From the NCBI RefSeq assembly GCF_000026045.1, contig NC_007426.1, positions 2,294,001-2,358,000 of the forward strand: a stretch of DNA of 64,000 nucleotides, read 5' to 3'. The stretch comes from Natronomonas pharaonis DSM 2160. Its GTDB lineage: Archaea; Halobacteriota; Halobacteria; Halobacteriales; Haloarculaceae. The notes under the pieces are model-generated. The model saw only the letters and a list, made by a program, of their open reading frames with translations. It had not been told where the DNA came from and did no database searches. Below, one piece after another: positions 17,607 to 26,306 of this stretch. Position 1 is the first letter of the stretch; each line of letters begins with the position of its first letter. The translations under genes were made by a program, and so were the position numbers.

Positions 17607-18278
17607 ATGGATGCGTCTCCGGTCGTCGAAGAGTACGTCAAGCAACTACACCGGCTCGAAGCGGAACACGGCCGCCGAATCCGGACGACAGAGCTCGCAG
17701 AGGCTGTCGACCGGACGAAGGCGTCGACGACGAGCATGGTCCAGAAGCTCGACGAGCGAGGGCTCGTCGAACACGAAGAGTACGGCGGCACCGCCCTGAC
17801 GCCGACCGGTGAGGCGGTCGCAGACCGACTGGTCCGGAAACACCGGCTTCTGGAGACGTTTCTCGTCGAACAGCTTGATTTACCGGAAGCGGTGGCCCAC
17901 GATGAGGCCGACCGGCTCGAACACCACGTCAGCGACGGCGTCACAGACCGACTCGCAGAACTCCTTGGCGCTCCCGGCGGACCAGCGTGGGACAGCCGGG
18001 CGGTGTATCCGGCCGCAGCGTCCGCAAAGCGGCTGACAAGCGGCGAGCCCGGTGAGTCGCTCGTCGTAGAGGCTGTCCCCCACCGCCAGCCCAAGGCCCG
18101 CTCGTATCTGCTCGAACGTGGTGTCAAGCCGGGAGCCGTCATCGAAGTCGACGAGGTCGGCCCTGCCGGCCTCGTGACAGTCACCGATGCTGCGGGCGAC
18201 CGCTCCGTTCCGGTTCCAGGCCGCCTTGCTCGGTACGTCGGTGTCCGACCGCCGCCGGGGGTAGACCGCAATGATTAG
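17607..18278 (+). CDS. DtxR/MntR-family metal-dependent transcriptional regulator
   Basis: This encodes 223 residues. The N-terminal winged helix (residues about 5-65: EEYVKQLHRLEAEHGRRIRTTELAEAV then STTSMVQKLDERGLVEH) is followed by the metal-binding and dimerisation domain (75-140: RKHRLLETFLVEQLDL, HDEADRLEHHVSDGV), and the C-terminus is an SH3/FeoA-like domain (155-220). This is the DtxR family, in which Mn2+ or Fe2+ binding activates repression. ATG 17607 gives the family-typical N-terminus. It sits directly upstream of a Zn/Mn ABC transporter, with palindromic operators before each unit. Confidence 0.9.
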   Translation: MDASPVVEEYVKQLHRLEAEHGRRIRTTELAEAVDRTKASTTSMVQKLDERGLVEHEEYGGTALTPTGEAVADRLVRKHRLLETFLVEQLDLPEAVAHDEADRLEHHVSDGVTDRLAELLGAPGGPAWDSRAVYPAAASAKRLTSGEPGESLVVEAVPHRQPKARSYLLERGVKPGAVIEVDEVGPAGLVTVTDAAGDRSVPVPGRLARYVGVRPPPGVDRND

Positions 18279-18283
18279 ACACG

Positions 18284-18301
18284 GCTAAACTATAGTTTAG
18301 C
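18284..18301. promoter_or_regulatory. 18-bp perfect palindromic operator before the metal ABC operon
   Basis: The sequence GCTAAACTATAGTTTAGC is a perfect palindrome. It lies between the regulator gene and the transporter operon, about 40 bases upstream of the first transporter ATG and next to a TATA-like element (18301-18311). A flanking half-site TTAGAC at 18275-18280 adds a second partial repeat. Placement and symmetry fit a DtxR/MntR-type repressor site. Confidence 0.7.
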
Positions 18302-18341
18302 TTAGTAAAATACTTCAACCTGCTCAGAAAACGTACTGGTG

Positions 18342-19364
18342 ATGAGTTCCCATCCGCGACAGAACGAATCGAAGGGTGTCTCGCGTCGTACATTCGCGTT
18401 GCTTGCGGGAAGCGCCGTCACTGCCGGGCTTGCGGGGTGTACTGACGACCCCATGGAGAACGGTGACGCGCCGGCGACAAACGGCGGCGACGACCCGTCA
18501 GATCTCGATGTCGATGACCGCACCGTCGTCGCATCGATGCCCGCGCTGTGGGATTTCACTCGGCAGGTCGCCGGTGACGGCGACGACACAGTCCAGCCAA
18601 TCGACATCGTCCCGGTCGGCGAACACGGCCACGACTGGAACCCCGAGCCCGCGACCGTCGAAGATGTCGACCACGCCGGCGCGTTCGTCTACATGCGTGA
18701 TTTCGCCGCGTGGCAGGACGATGCCGCAGCAGCGCTCGAAGACGACGGCGGTACCGTAGTCATCGACGCCTCTGCCGGCATCGACTTCTTCGATAGCCCG
18801 GCCGAAGACAACGACGAACACTGGTGGATGGACCCCGTCTACGCACAGGAGGGTGTCAGCAACATCGCCGACGGGCTGGCTGAGATGGACCCCGACAACG
18901 CGGACTACTACCGGGACAACGCCGCGGCATTTACTGACGAACTCCAAGCGCTCCACGAGGACTTCCAGGATATCGTCGACCGAGCCGAACTCACTTCCAT
19001 CGTGGTCGCGACCCACGACTCCTTCCAGTGGTGGAACCGCCAGTACGGCATCGACGTCCACTCTCCCGTCGGTACGTCGCCGGACGACGCTGCGACGCCG
19101 CAGGACGTCCAAGAAATCGAGGAGCTAATGGAAGACGAGGGTATCGAGCACGTCCTCTACGACGTTGGCGAGCCGGCACAGCTCGCCGAATCGCTGGCCG
19201 CCGAAACGGATGCAGACATTCTGCCGCTCACGCCCGTTGAAACGCAAATCGACGGCGCGCCGGAGCTGGATACCGGTATCGAGATGGAGCCGGACTGGGG
19301 CTACCTCGAACACTTCTACGAGATCAACCTGCCGTCGCTCGAAACCGCACTGCACGCCGAGTAA
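18342..19364 (+). CDS. Zn/Mn ABC transporter substrate-binding lipoprotein (ZnuA/TroA family)
   Basis: This encodes 340 residues. It has a Tat signal (VSRRTFALLAGS) and lipobox (TAGLAGC), an acidic linker, then a cluster A-I metal-binding protein. Ligand motifs are VPVGEHGHDWNPEP, DEHWWMDP, and THDSFQWW. An acidic His-poor loop replaces the long His-rich loop of some ZnuA proteins. It would capture Zn2+ or Mn2+ outside the membrane for the ATPase and permease encoded next. ATG 18342 directly follows an in-frame GTG at 18339; either could be used. The DtxR-type regulator upstream favours manganese, but this is inference. Confidence 0.88.
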   Translation: MSSHPRQNESKGVSRRTFALLAGSAVTAGLAGCTDDPMENGDAPATNGGDDPSDLDVDDRTVVASMPALWDFTRQVAGDGDDTVQPIDIVPVGEHGHDWNPEPATVEDVDHAGAFVYMRDFAAWQDDAAAALEDDGGTVVIDASAGIDFFDSPAEDNDEHWWMDPVYAQEGVSNIADGLAEMDPDNADYYRDNAAAFTDELQALHEDFQDIVDRAELTSIVVATHDSFQWWNRQYGIDVHSPVGTSPDDAATPQDVQEIEELMEDEGIEHVLYDVGEPAQLAESLAAETDADILPLTPVETQIDGAPELDTGIEMEPDWGYLEHFYEINLPSLETALHAE

Positions 19365-19411
19365 CCTCGTATCGAACCCGAAGACAACTAACCGTCCCAC
19401 CGAAGTAAACG

Positions 19412-20245
19412 ATGCCCAACATACTCACGAACGGACGCTCGGCTAACGGGGCCGAGGACAGACGCACAGACAACACGACCAGCGACGAACGCTCGACGGC
19501 CGCCGTCAGCGTCGAAAACGTCAGCTTCGCCTACGACGACCAGTCGGTCCTACAGGACATCTCGATGGAGGTCTCTAAGGGAGATTTTCTGGGTCTTGTC
19601 GGCCCGAACGGCTCCGGGAAGACGACGCTCCTGAAGATTATGCTCGGCCTTCAGACTCCCGATTCGGGGTCGGTCGAGCTGTTCGGCACGCCGGCATCGG
19701 AGTTTTCGGCGGGGACGCGGCTGGGCTATGTGTCACAGCACTCGACGGACGCGGACTCGATGATGCCGGTCACCGTCCGCGAGGTCGTCGAGATGGGCCG
19801 GTACCCCCACGCCGGCCTCGACCGACTGACACAGACCGACCACGACATCATCGACGACGCCATCGAGCGGGTCGAGATGGAATCCTACGCCGACCGGCGC
19901 ATCAGCAACCTCTCCGGTGGCCAGCGCCAGCGAGCCTACATCGCCCGCGCGCTCGCCTCCGAGGCCGATCTGCTCGCACTCGACGAGCCGACAGTCGGCG
20001 TCGATGCGGATGTCGTCGACCAGTTCTACGAGCTTCTGACGGAACTCAACAACAACGGAATCACTATCATGCTCATCGAGCACGACATCGAGACGGTGAG
20101 TGAGTACGCTGACACGATGGCGTGTCTCGATGGCGAGCTCTACGAGCACACGACGACGAGTGAGTTCCTCGAAAGCGGTGCACTCGAACAAGCGTTCAGT
20201 TCTGCACGGGCAGTAAGCTCCAGACCCGTCGCAGGGGGCGATTAG
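19412..20245 (+). CDS. Metal ABC transporter ATP-binding protein
   Basis: This encodes 277 residues. Walker A (GPNGSGKT) is near residue 67, the Q-loop glutamine lies in YVSQHS, the signature is LSGGQRQR near residue 168, Walker B is LLALDEPTVGVD and the switch His is in LIEHD. The fold is that of ZnuC/MntB-type ATPases. It hydrolyses ATP to power the permease encoded immediately downstream (2-base gap). The first 30 residues are polar and variable, so the true start may be later, but no better codon with promoter context is seen. Confidence 0.9.
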   Translation: MPNILTNGRSANGAEDRRTDNTTSDERSTAAVSVENVSFAYDDQSVLQDISMEVSKGDFLGLVGPNGSGKTTLLKIMLGLQTPDSGSVELFGTPASEFSAGTRLGYVSQHSTDADSMMPVTVREVVEMGRYPHAGLDRLTQTDHDIIDDAIERVEMESYADRRISNLSGGQRQRAYIARALASEADLLALDEPTVGVDADVVDQFYELLTELNNNGITIMLIEHDIETVSEYADTMACLDGELYEHTTTSEFLESGALEQAFSSARAVSSRPVAGGD

Positions 20246-20247
20246 CC

Positions 20248-21201
20248 GTGGCCGTTGGGAACATCCGGAATCGCGAATACAGCACGCGAGCACTCAGTAT
20301 TCCCGTCCTCTTGGTCGCGTTTGCGGTGTTCATCGTCTGGCTGTTCCCGCCGCTCTTCGAGCGCTTCTGGGGTGTGATGGAGGTCATCTTCAACGACCAT
20401 TGGCTGGTTTCGAGTTCGTTCCTCCAGCACGGCTTCACCGCCGGTGTCCTCATCGGCTTTACTGCCCCGGTTGTCGGCTCGTATCTCGTCAACCGACAGA
20501 TGGCGCTCATCGGCGAGGCCTTGGCACACACCGCCTTCGGTGGCGTCGCCATCGGGCTGTTCGTCGGCGCAGCGGTTCCCGACCTCAACTACCCGCTCGT
20601 GTGGGCGCTCGTCGTCGCCACGATAGCCGCACTCGGCATGCAGTACGTCGCTGTCAAAACGGACGGCTATGCCGATATCCCGATCGCCATCATGCTGACC
20701 GGCGGTTTCGCGGTCGGTATCGCCGTCATCTCCTACGGTGTTGTCTTCAGCGCGACCGTCGAGAGCTACCTCTTCGGCGACATCCTGTTCGTCCCGTTCG
20801 AAAACGTCCAGCTGATGGTCGGGCTCACGCTGCTTGTGGGACTTGTTGTCGGACTCACACACAAACAGCTGAAGTTCATCACCTTCGACCGTGAGGCGGC
20901 ACGGCTCGCCAGAATCAACGTCTGGTTCTACGATACGCTGCTTATCGTGCTAACGGCGCTCGTGGTCGTCGCGGCGATGCAGATACTCGGCGCGATTCTC
21001 GTGGCTGGAATGCTCGTCATCCCCGTCGCAGCGGCGATGCAGGTGACAGGCAGCTTCAACCGCGGGATGCTCATGTCGGTCGGCTTCGGACAGGTCGCCG
21101 TCATCGGTGGGATCCTCAGCTCCTATTATCTGGGCATCGCCACCGGGCCGATGATCATCATCGTCGCCATCCTCATCTACATCGGCGCGGTTCTCAGCTA
21201 A
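20248..21201 (+). CDS. Metal ABC transporter permease (ZnuB/MntC family)
   Basis: This encodes 317 residues starting at GTG 20248, only two bases after the ATPase stop. About eight hydrophobic segments are present. ABC-3 family signatures include LIGEALAHTAFGGVAIG near residue 90, AILVAGMLVIPVAAAMQ near 250 and the terminal ISSYYLGIATGPMIIIVAI-like segment. It forms the membrane channel for Zn2+ or Mn2+. It is the last gene of the unit and faces the S-layer gene, with a GAA-loop hairpin between them. Confidence 0.9.
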   Translation: MAVGNIRNREYSTRALSIPVLLVAFAVFIVWLFPPLFERFWGVMEVIFNDHWLVSSSFLQHGFTAGVLIGFTAPVVGSYLVNRQMALIGEALAHTAFGGVAIGLFVGAAVPDLNYPLVWALVVATIAALGMQYVAVKTDGYADIPIAIMLTGGFAVGIAVISYGVVFSATVESYLFGDILFVPFENVQLMVGLTLLVGLVVGLTHKQLKFITFDREAARLARINVWFYDTLLIVLTALVVVAAMQILGAILVAGMLVIPVAAAMQVTGSFNRGMLMSVGFGQVAVIGGILSSYYLGIATGPMIIIVAILIYIGAVLS

Positions 21202-21265
21202 CAGCCTAGATACGGAGAACCACAAGCGCGTGGTGTTCTTGCACCGGCAAAAATGAATGAACGCC

Positions 21266-21284
21266 CTGCGCCCGAAGGGCGCAG
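21266..21284. repeat. Perfect 8-bp hairpin between convergent genes
   Basis: Arms CTGCGCCC and GGGCGCAG enclose loop GAA. It lies between the stop codons of the ABC permease and the S-layer gene. It may act as a bidirectional 3'-end structure. No long T-run follows on either strand, so classic intrinsic termination is not shown. The architecture (8-9 bp stem, GAA/TTC loop) is the same as the pair at 847-893. Confidence 0.5.
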
Positions 21285-21304
21285 TCAGTCGTCAGCCGCG
21301 TCGG

Positions 21305-24265
21305 TCAGTTTCTGTCAGCACGCCGTCGAGTCGCGAGCAGCGCCGCACCGAGCAGCGCGATGAGCGCGATGACAGCGCCGAAGCCGGCCTGGTCGTCAGG
21401 CTCGGGTGTTTCTTCGGGCGTGTCGTCAGGCGTCGCTTCAGGTGTCTCTTCGGGCGTGTCGTCCGGGGTCTCCTCCGGTGTCTCTTCCGGCGTCTCTTCC
21501 GGCGTCTCCTCGACCGCTTCGAGTTCGCCGAAGATACCGTTCTGTTGGACGACCGTGCTCCCGCGGACGCGGAAGCCAACGCGGGCTTGGTCGCCTTCGT
21601 CACGGTTGCTGAAGTTGATCGTCGCTTCGAAGGAGCCGTCCTCTTCGATGTCGACGCTCTGTGTTTCGAGGAAGCTGGCGGTGTCACCGCGCTGCTGGAC
21701 GCGAACGGAGGCACTCGACCCGGGCGCGATGTTGGTCGTGCCGGAGATGGTTGCCTCGTCGCTGGGTTCGATGACGACGAGGCCGTCCTCAACGTTGTCG
21801 AACTGTGCGCTGCCAGTCGCGAAGGTGAACGTCGCCGACGTCACGGCGTTCTCACCGGGGCGGAAGTACGGGTAGGCTTCGTCGCCGACATCGCCGTCAG
21901 CGCCGCCTGTCGGGCCGAGTTCGTCGATGTCTTGGCCTTCCAGCGAATTGTAGCCGAGGTTATTCTCGTCGGCTGTATCCTCGATGTCGTCGGCATCGAG
22001 GAACGTGAACCGGTCGCTGTCGTCGGTTTCGTACTCCAGCGAGACCTCGAACTCCGCACCGTCGCGGAGGCTGCGGTCGAACGGCTCGGCGTCCGTGTCG
22101 ACGACGATGTACAGCTCTCCAGCCTCGTTGTCGGCAAGGATGAAGACGTTGCCGGGACGGGCGTCTCGGAGGTCAAGCTCGTTGGCGTCCTGGTTGCCAA
22201 TCGGGTCGACATCCTCGAAGGTAAAGGAAATACCTTCACCAGTCAAATCGGAGTCGTCGTCGGCCGCTTGGTCAACGGCGAGTTGGTAGAGCGTGTGGGC
22301 GCTGAAGCCCTCCTCTTCATCAGGGATGACGGGGTCGAAGTCGCCTTCGAGTTCGACGAGCATCCCGAAGATGCCCGATGCCTCGATTTGGGCAACGAGG
22401 AGGTCATCAATCGCGATTTCGTCACGCTCGGTCAGCGGGCTGTCGTTGATGAGTTCCTCGATGGTATCTTTGTCGTCAGCGTTTTCTTCGGGACCGGTCC
22501 AGATGACCGTGTCACCAAGTGACGGACGCTGCAGGTCCAGCGTCGCAAAGCCGTCCTCGTCTTCGACATCTGAGACGCCGTTCTCAGCGATGAACTCGCT
22601 GGATGCGGTCGCGACGAGGTCGTAATCGGTCGCCTGCAGCGGCCGGACAATCTGTGTCGTCGGGTGGTCGTCATCGTTGCTAATCAGGTCGAGTTCTTCG
22701 AGGTACTCCTGGAAGTTGACCCGGTCGCCGTCATCCGTGTCGTCATCGTCGTAGAATCGGGGGACGATTTCCCAGTTGTTGCTTTCGGCGAGTTTCGTGT
22801 AGGGGAACTCACCGGATTCAATGTCGTCGAATTTCTCGCCCTCGATTTCCGGGCCCTCTTCATTCGCAAGTCCGATGAGACTCTCGACGATGTCGTCGTC
22901 GGAGTAGAGCATCGAACTGGAGTCAGCGCCGGTGCCCATCATCCGGGTGTTGAGCCAGAATTCGACACTGCCGCTGTCGCTGTCGTCTTCGACGTAGATG
23001 ATGTCGACGAAGCCGGCGTCCTCACTGCCGAACTGGAGGAGGGCTTCGTCGGTGTCTTCGAGTTCAAGTTCGACGTGGACGATGTCACCGGCGGTCTGGG
23101 TGTAGACACCCTGACTGAAGTCGATGCTGACGTCCTCGTCGTCGACGGTTGCGCTCGCGGTAGCTTCGGCTTCGGTGTCGTGGACCTCGAAGTCGAAGTC
23201 ATACGTGCCGTCGTCGATGCCGAAGAAGCTCACGTCCTCGGCGGTGTCGCGAATCTGGTAGAGCAGAATTTGCTCGTCGGCGTCGTCAACGCCGTCCTCG
23301 TAGAGAACGACGTTCCAGCTACCGACCGGATTGACGTTCCCGCCAACCTCGCCGAGGTCGTAGTTGGCGTCACCGTCAACGCCGACACGGAGTTGCGCTT
23401 CCATGTCGTAGCCGACGTCGCCAAGCTCGTTTTGAGCGTTCTGAATGAAGTCGAACGGATTGTCGAACTCGGCTTCGTTGCCGTCATCGTCGGTAACGTC
23501 GACGCCGTCTTCGTCGTCGTTGAGCTCGACAGTGCTGATGTTTTCGAAGTTCTCGAAGCTGTCGAGTTCGTTCCAAGTGAAGATGTTGAACAGTTCCTCG
23601 TCGTCGAGGTCGCCGTCAGCGCTCACGTTGAGCGAGTAGGTCCCACGGCGGGAGTCGATGTCGAGTTCGACCGTGCTGTCGCCCCAGTCATCGCTGAGAG
23701 CCGGGAGGTCGTCTTCGTCGAACTCAACGTCAAGGCTCTGGATGGTTGTCTCAAACGTGTCCTCTTCAGCCGGGCTAGGTGGTAAATTCCCACCACGGAG
23801 GAAGTAGTCGTCAGCATCGAGGTTGTCGGTGCCTATCTTGACTACGTAGAGACCAGCGTCAAGCAGATCATCAAGATTGGCTTCGCTCGTGCTGTCGCTA
23901 TTACCGATTGTGGTGTTAAGGAAGTCTTCTGCGCCACCGGAGAAATCACTGCGGAATTCCTCAATGTCTCCGTATATATCACCGCTACTGATTTCTCTTT
24001 CAAACGAGCTGGAGTCGACGCTGCCGCCCTCAAACGAGTCGACACTACGGAGCTCGTAGCCATCTGTTTGGTTGATGTCGTCACCAAAGACGAAGACATC
24101 TTGTCCTTGCCAGACGACAGAACCTTGGTTTGCATACTCAACGTTTGCGTCAGGAGTGTTCGCAGCCGCACTTCCCGCAAGCGCCGCTGTTCCGGCAAAG
24201 AGCCAGAAGAACATCAGCGATGCCAGGAAGATGGCCCGCAGTTTATGATTGGGTTTTCGTGTCAT
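21305..24265 (-). CDS. S-layer-type surface glycoprotein with C-terminal PGF-CTERM-like anchor
   Basis: This encodes 986 residues starting at ATG 24265 (MTRKPNHKLR). It has a signal peptide (about residues 10-35), then a very acidic ectodomain that opens with NVEYANQGSVVWQGQDVFVFGDDIN, the usual start of haloarchaeal surface glycoproteins. Near the C-terminus is a repeated TPEE/TPDD threonine-rich stretch (about 915-955), likely O-glycosylated, then AGFGAVIALIALLGAALLATRRR. This is the tripartite sorting signal normally written PGF; here Pro is replaced by Ala. Such proteins are cleaved by archaeosortase A and lipid-anchored. Several N-x-S/T sites are present. A TATA-like box lies near 24406-24416 on this strand. 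Confidence 0.9.
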   Translation of the reverse strand: MTRKPNHKLRAIFLASLMFFWLFAGTAALAGSAAANTPDANVEYANQGSVVWQGQDVFVFGDDINQTDGYELRSVDSFEGGSVDSSSFEREISSGDIYGDIEEFRSDFSGGAEDFLNTTIGNSDSTSEANLDDLLDAGLYVVKIGTDNLDADDYFLRGGNLPPSPAEEDTFETTIQSLDVEFDEDDLPALSDDWGDSTVELDIDSRRGTYSLNVSADGDLDDEELFNIFTWNELDSFENFENISTVELNDDEDGVDVTDDDGNEAEFDNPFDFIQNAQNELGDVGYDMEAQLRVGVDGDANYDLGEVGGNVNPVGSWNVVLYEDGVDDADEQILLYQIRDTAEDVSFFGIDDGTYDFDFEVHDTEAEATASATVDDEDVSIDFSQGVYTQTAGDIVHVELELEDTDEALLQFGSEDAGFVDIIYVEDDSDSGSVEFWLNTRMMGTGADSSSMLYSDDDIVESLIGLANEEGPEIEGEKFDDIESGEFPYTKLAESNNWEIVPRFYDDDDTDDGDRVNFQEYLEELDLISNDDDHPTTQIVRPLQATDYDLVATASSEFIAENGVSDVEDEDGFATLDLQRPSLGDTVIWTGPEENADDKDTIEELINDSPLTERDEIAIDDLLVAQIEASGIFGMLVELEGDFDPVIPDEEEGFSAHTLYQLAVDQAADDDSDLTGEGISFTFEDVDPIGNQDANELDLRDARPGNVFILADNEAGELYIVVDTDAEPFDRSLRDGAEFEVSLEYETDDSDRFTFLDADDIEDTADENNLGYNSLEGQDIDELGPTGGADGDVGDEAYPYFRPGENAVTSATFTFATGSAQFDNVEDGLVVIEPSDEATISGTTNIAPGSSASVRVQQRGDTASFLETQSVDIEEDGSFEATINFSNRDEGDQARVGFRVRGSTVVQQNGIFGELEAVEETPEETPEETPEETPDDTPEETPEATPDDTPEETPEPDDQAGFGAVIALIALLGAALLATRRRADRN

Positions 24266-24644
24266 GTTTGGTTTCGTTTCGTTGGTGCCGCCGAACCTGC
24301 CTCCAACCGCAGCACAACAGCGAACCGACGGTGGCTGCCACCGCCGCGGCCGTACTTGGGTCCGACGACATGGGTAGGGGCACCCCGAATAGAACCCGGG
24401 GGTAGATATATGCTTTCTGGGCAGAATCGGCCGTGTTAGCACTCAGCTAACCGAAATAGAGGAAATACGGGGGACCGAATAGCGTCACGCGCTCGCAGGC
24501 GAGAGCACAGATTCGATAGTCGCAGGCCACCGTCAGCTACCGGGACGGCGGGCGCTCCAGCGGTGGCGCGGCGTCGTACGCGGCAGCCCCCTCGCTGGAG
24601 CGGAAGAAACAAGCGTTAATCCACCAGCCGGACTACCGCCGTCT
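24266..24644. promoter_or_regulatory. Divergent intergenic region with S-layer promoter
   Basis: In these 379 bases the S-layer side has a TATA-like AT block at about 24405-24417, giving a leader of roughly 110 bases, unusually long for haloarchaea and common for S-layer genes. Around 24554-24600 there is a wide inverted repeat (CTCCAGCG ... CGCTGGAG) upstream of the lipoprotein gene. No gene is seen. Confidence 0.45.
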
Positions 24645-25094
24645 ATGATCTCCCGGCGTGAGTTCGTCGCTTCCGTCACCGCTACGGGTGCTGTTGTCGT
24701 CGCCGGTTGCGGCACCGACGAAGACGCGGCTCCCGAGGAGACGCCCGCCCCGAACGACCTCGGCATCGAGCTGCTCGACCACACCTTCCGGCGCACCGCC
24801 GGCGGCGGCATCGAAATCGAGCTCACCCTCGAAAACCGCGCCGACGAGGAGCGGTCCGTCGACATCACCGTACAGGTTTACGACGACGAGACGCTGCTCG
24901 ACGAGACGCTGGTGCGGATGACGACGCCGGCCGGCGAGCAGAACACGTCCTCGAGTGTGCTGGTCGACCTTGCTGCCGTCGAGGCTGTCACCCACTACGT
25001 GCTGTCCGTTCGCCGTGACCCGTTCGTCGACCCCGAGGAGGCCCCGCTTCGTGAGGCGTTCGACGGCGACCGACTCCGGGAGGCGCTCGAATGA
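24645..25094 (+). CDS. Tat-type lipoprotein of unknown function
   Basis: This encodes 149 residues with signal ISRREFVASV and lipobox VVVAGC. The mature domain (about residues 40-125) alternates short strands, for example GIEIELTLENRADEERSVDITVQVYDDE and HYVLSVRRDP, like a FxLYD or immunoglobulin-like fold. It is probably exported and lipid-anchored. The stop overlaps the ATG of the following ATP-grasp gene by 4 bases, so the two are translationally coupled despite different predicted compartments. Function unknown. Confidence 0.75.
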   Translation: MISRREFVASVTATGAVVVAGCGTDEDAAPEETPAPNDLGIELLDHTFRRTAGGGIEIELTLENRADEERSVDITVQVYDDETLLDETLVRMTTPAGEQNTSSSVLVDLAAVEAVTHYVLSVRRDPFVDPEEAPLREAFDGDRLREALE

Positions 25095-25975
25095 CCGACG
25101 ACTCGCCCGCCGTCGCGCTCCTGACCGGCCGTGACCATCCCGACCTGACCGAGGACGGGCGGGCGCTCGCTGACGAACTCAAGCGCCGTGGCATCCATGC
25201 CGAGCCGGTCGTCTGGTCGACGGCGGACGTCGACCGCCTCGGCGACTACGATGCCGCCCTGATTCGGGCTTGCTGGGATTACCACACCGACCTCGATGGG
25301 TTCCTGTCGTTCCTTGAGGCGCTGTCTGCGTCGGCGGTCGCTGTCTACAACCCGCTGGCTGTCGTCCGGTGGAACGCCCACAAATCCTACTATCAGGACC
25401 TCGCAGCCGCCGGGCTCCCGGTACCGCCGTCGGTGTGTCTTGACGCCGGTACTGACACATCGCTCGAAGGAATTCTCGAAGCACACGGGTGGGCCGAAGC
25501 CGTCGTGAAACCGGCTGTCGGTGCGGGGTCGGAGGGCGTCTGGCGGACAACGCTCGAAACCGCCGCCGCCGACCAACAGCGGTTTGTGGCCGCCTGTGCC
25601 GACAGCGATGTCGTCGTCCAGCAGTACCGCCCGGAAATCAAACACGGCGAGCGCTCTCTCGTGTTCGTCGACGGCGAGTACAGCCACGCCTGGAACGACC
25701 CGACGAAACCGGATGACTTCAGCGATTTCGAGCCCCCGGCGTTCGGCTACGAGCCGGACGACAAGACGCGGGAGACCGCCCGGGCGGTGCTCGACGTCGC
25801 CTGCGAACAGGCCGGGTATACACCGGCGGACCTCCCCTACGCCCGCGTCGACTACGTCGACAGCGACGATGGTCTGCTCGTGCTGGAGGTCGAACTCATC
25901 GAACCGAACCTCGGACTCGTCGGCGCAGGAGCGGTCGAACGGCTGGCCGAGGCGGTTGCCAAGCGGCTATCGTAA
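25091..25975 (+). CDS. ATP-grasp (RimK-like) ligase-family protein
   Basis: This encodes 294 residues. The N-terminal region (1-95) has strands VALLTGRD and YDAALIRACWDYH. The ATP-grasp core follows: VVRWNAHKSYYQDLAAAGLPVP near 100, EAVVKPAVGAGSEGVW near 137 and VQQYRPEIKHGERSLVFVDGEYSHA near 177, with YARVDYVDSDDGLLVLEVELIEPNL near 255 containing the Mg-binding Asp, Glu and Asn. These enzymes form amide bonds between a carboxylate and an amine using ATP. The substrate is unknown. It is coupled to the upstream lipoprotein gene. Confidence 0.85.
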   Translation: MTDDSPAVALLTGRDHPDLTEDGRALADELKRRGIHAEPVVWSTADVDRLGDYDAALIRACWDYHTDLDGFLSFLEALSASAVAVYNPLAVVRWNAHKSYYQDLAAAGLPVPPSVCLDAGTDTSLEGILEAHGWAEAVVKPAVGAGSEGVWRTTLETAAADQQRFVAACADSDVVVQQYRPEIKHGERSLVFVDGEYSHAWNDPTKPDDFSDFEPPAFGYEPDDKTRETARAVLDVACEQAGYTPADLPYARVDYVDSDDGLLVLEVELIEPNLGLVGAGAVERLAEAVAKRLS

Positions 25976-26165
25976 CTCGAAGCCCGACGACGGAACGCAC
26001 CGGCCACGACCGCAGCCGCGGCGGCGGCCATCTTGATTCAGCGAGGGAATCCCGGCGTTTACGCCGGGAGGGAATCGCGTAAGCTCCGGGCGACAACCGC
26101 CGGGACTGACGCCTGATTGAATACCAGACGTAAGAGTTTAGTTACATGGATGCTTACATAGCTCT

Positions 26166-26306
26166 GTGCGAACCGACGTAGACATGGAGCGGGATGGCGA
26201 CCTCCACGAACGGGTTAAAGAGTATGCCCGTGAGAACGGTATCCGCCACCCGCGAGCATACCGCGAGCTAATCGAAAAGGGATTAGAAGCCACTGATGCC
26301 GACTAA
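26166..26306 (+). CDS. Small ribbon-helix-helix-like protein inside IS element A
   Basis: This encodes 46 residues from GTG 26166 (VRTDVDMERDG); ATG 26184 is an alternative. The pattern is a short N-terminal strand, helix DLHERVKEYARENG and helix HPRAYRELIEKGLEA, which fits a ribbon-helix-helix DNA-binding fold. The stop lies 11 bases inside the start of tnpB, so it is co-transcribed and translationally coupled. It occupies the position where related elements carry tnpA. It may regulate tnpB. No function is established. Confidence 0.65.
   Translation: MRTDVDMERDGDLHERVKEYARENGIRHPRAYRELIEKGLEATDAD

Noticed and set aside
21257-22522. Long open frame on the plus strand opposite the S-layer gene
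   Set aside because: It is antisense to a well-supported glycoprotein gene and has a basic/Val-rich composition without any domain. Long antisense frames are expected in GC-rich haloarchaeal DNA with GC-biased third codon positions.
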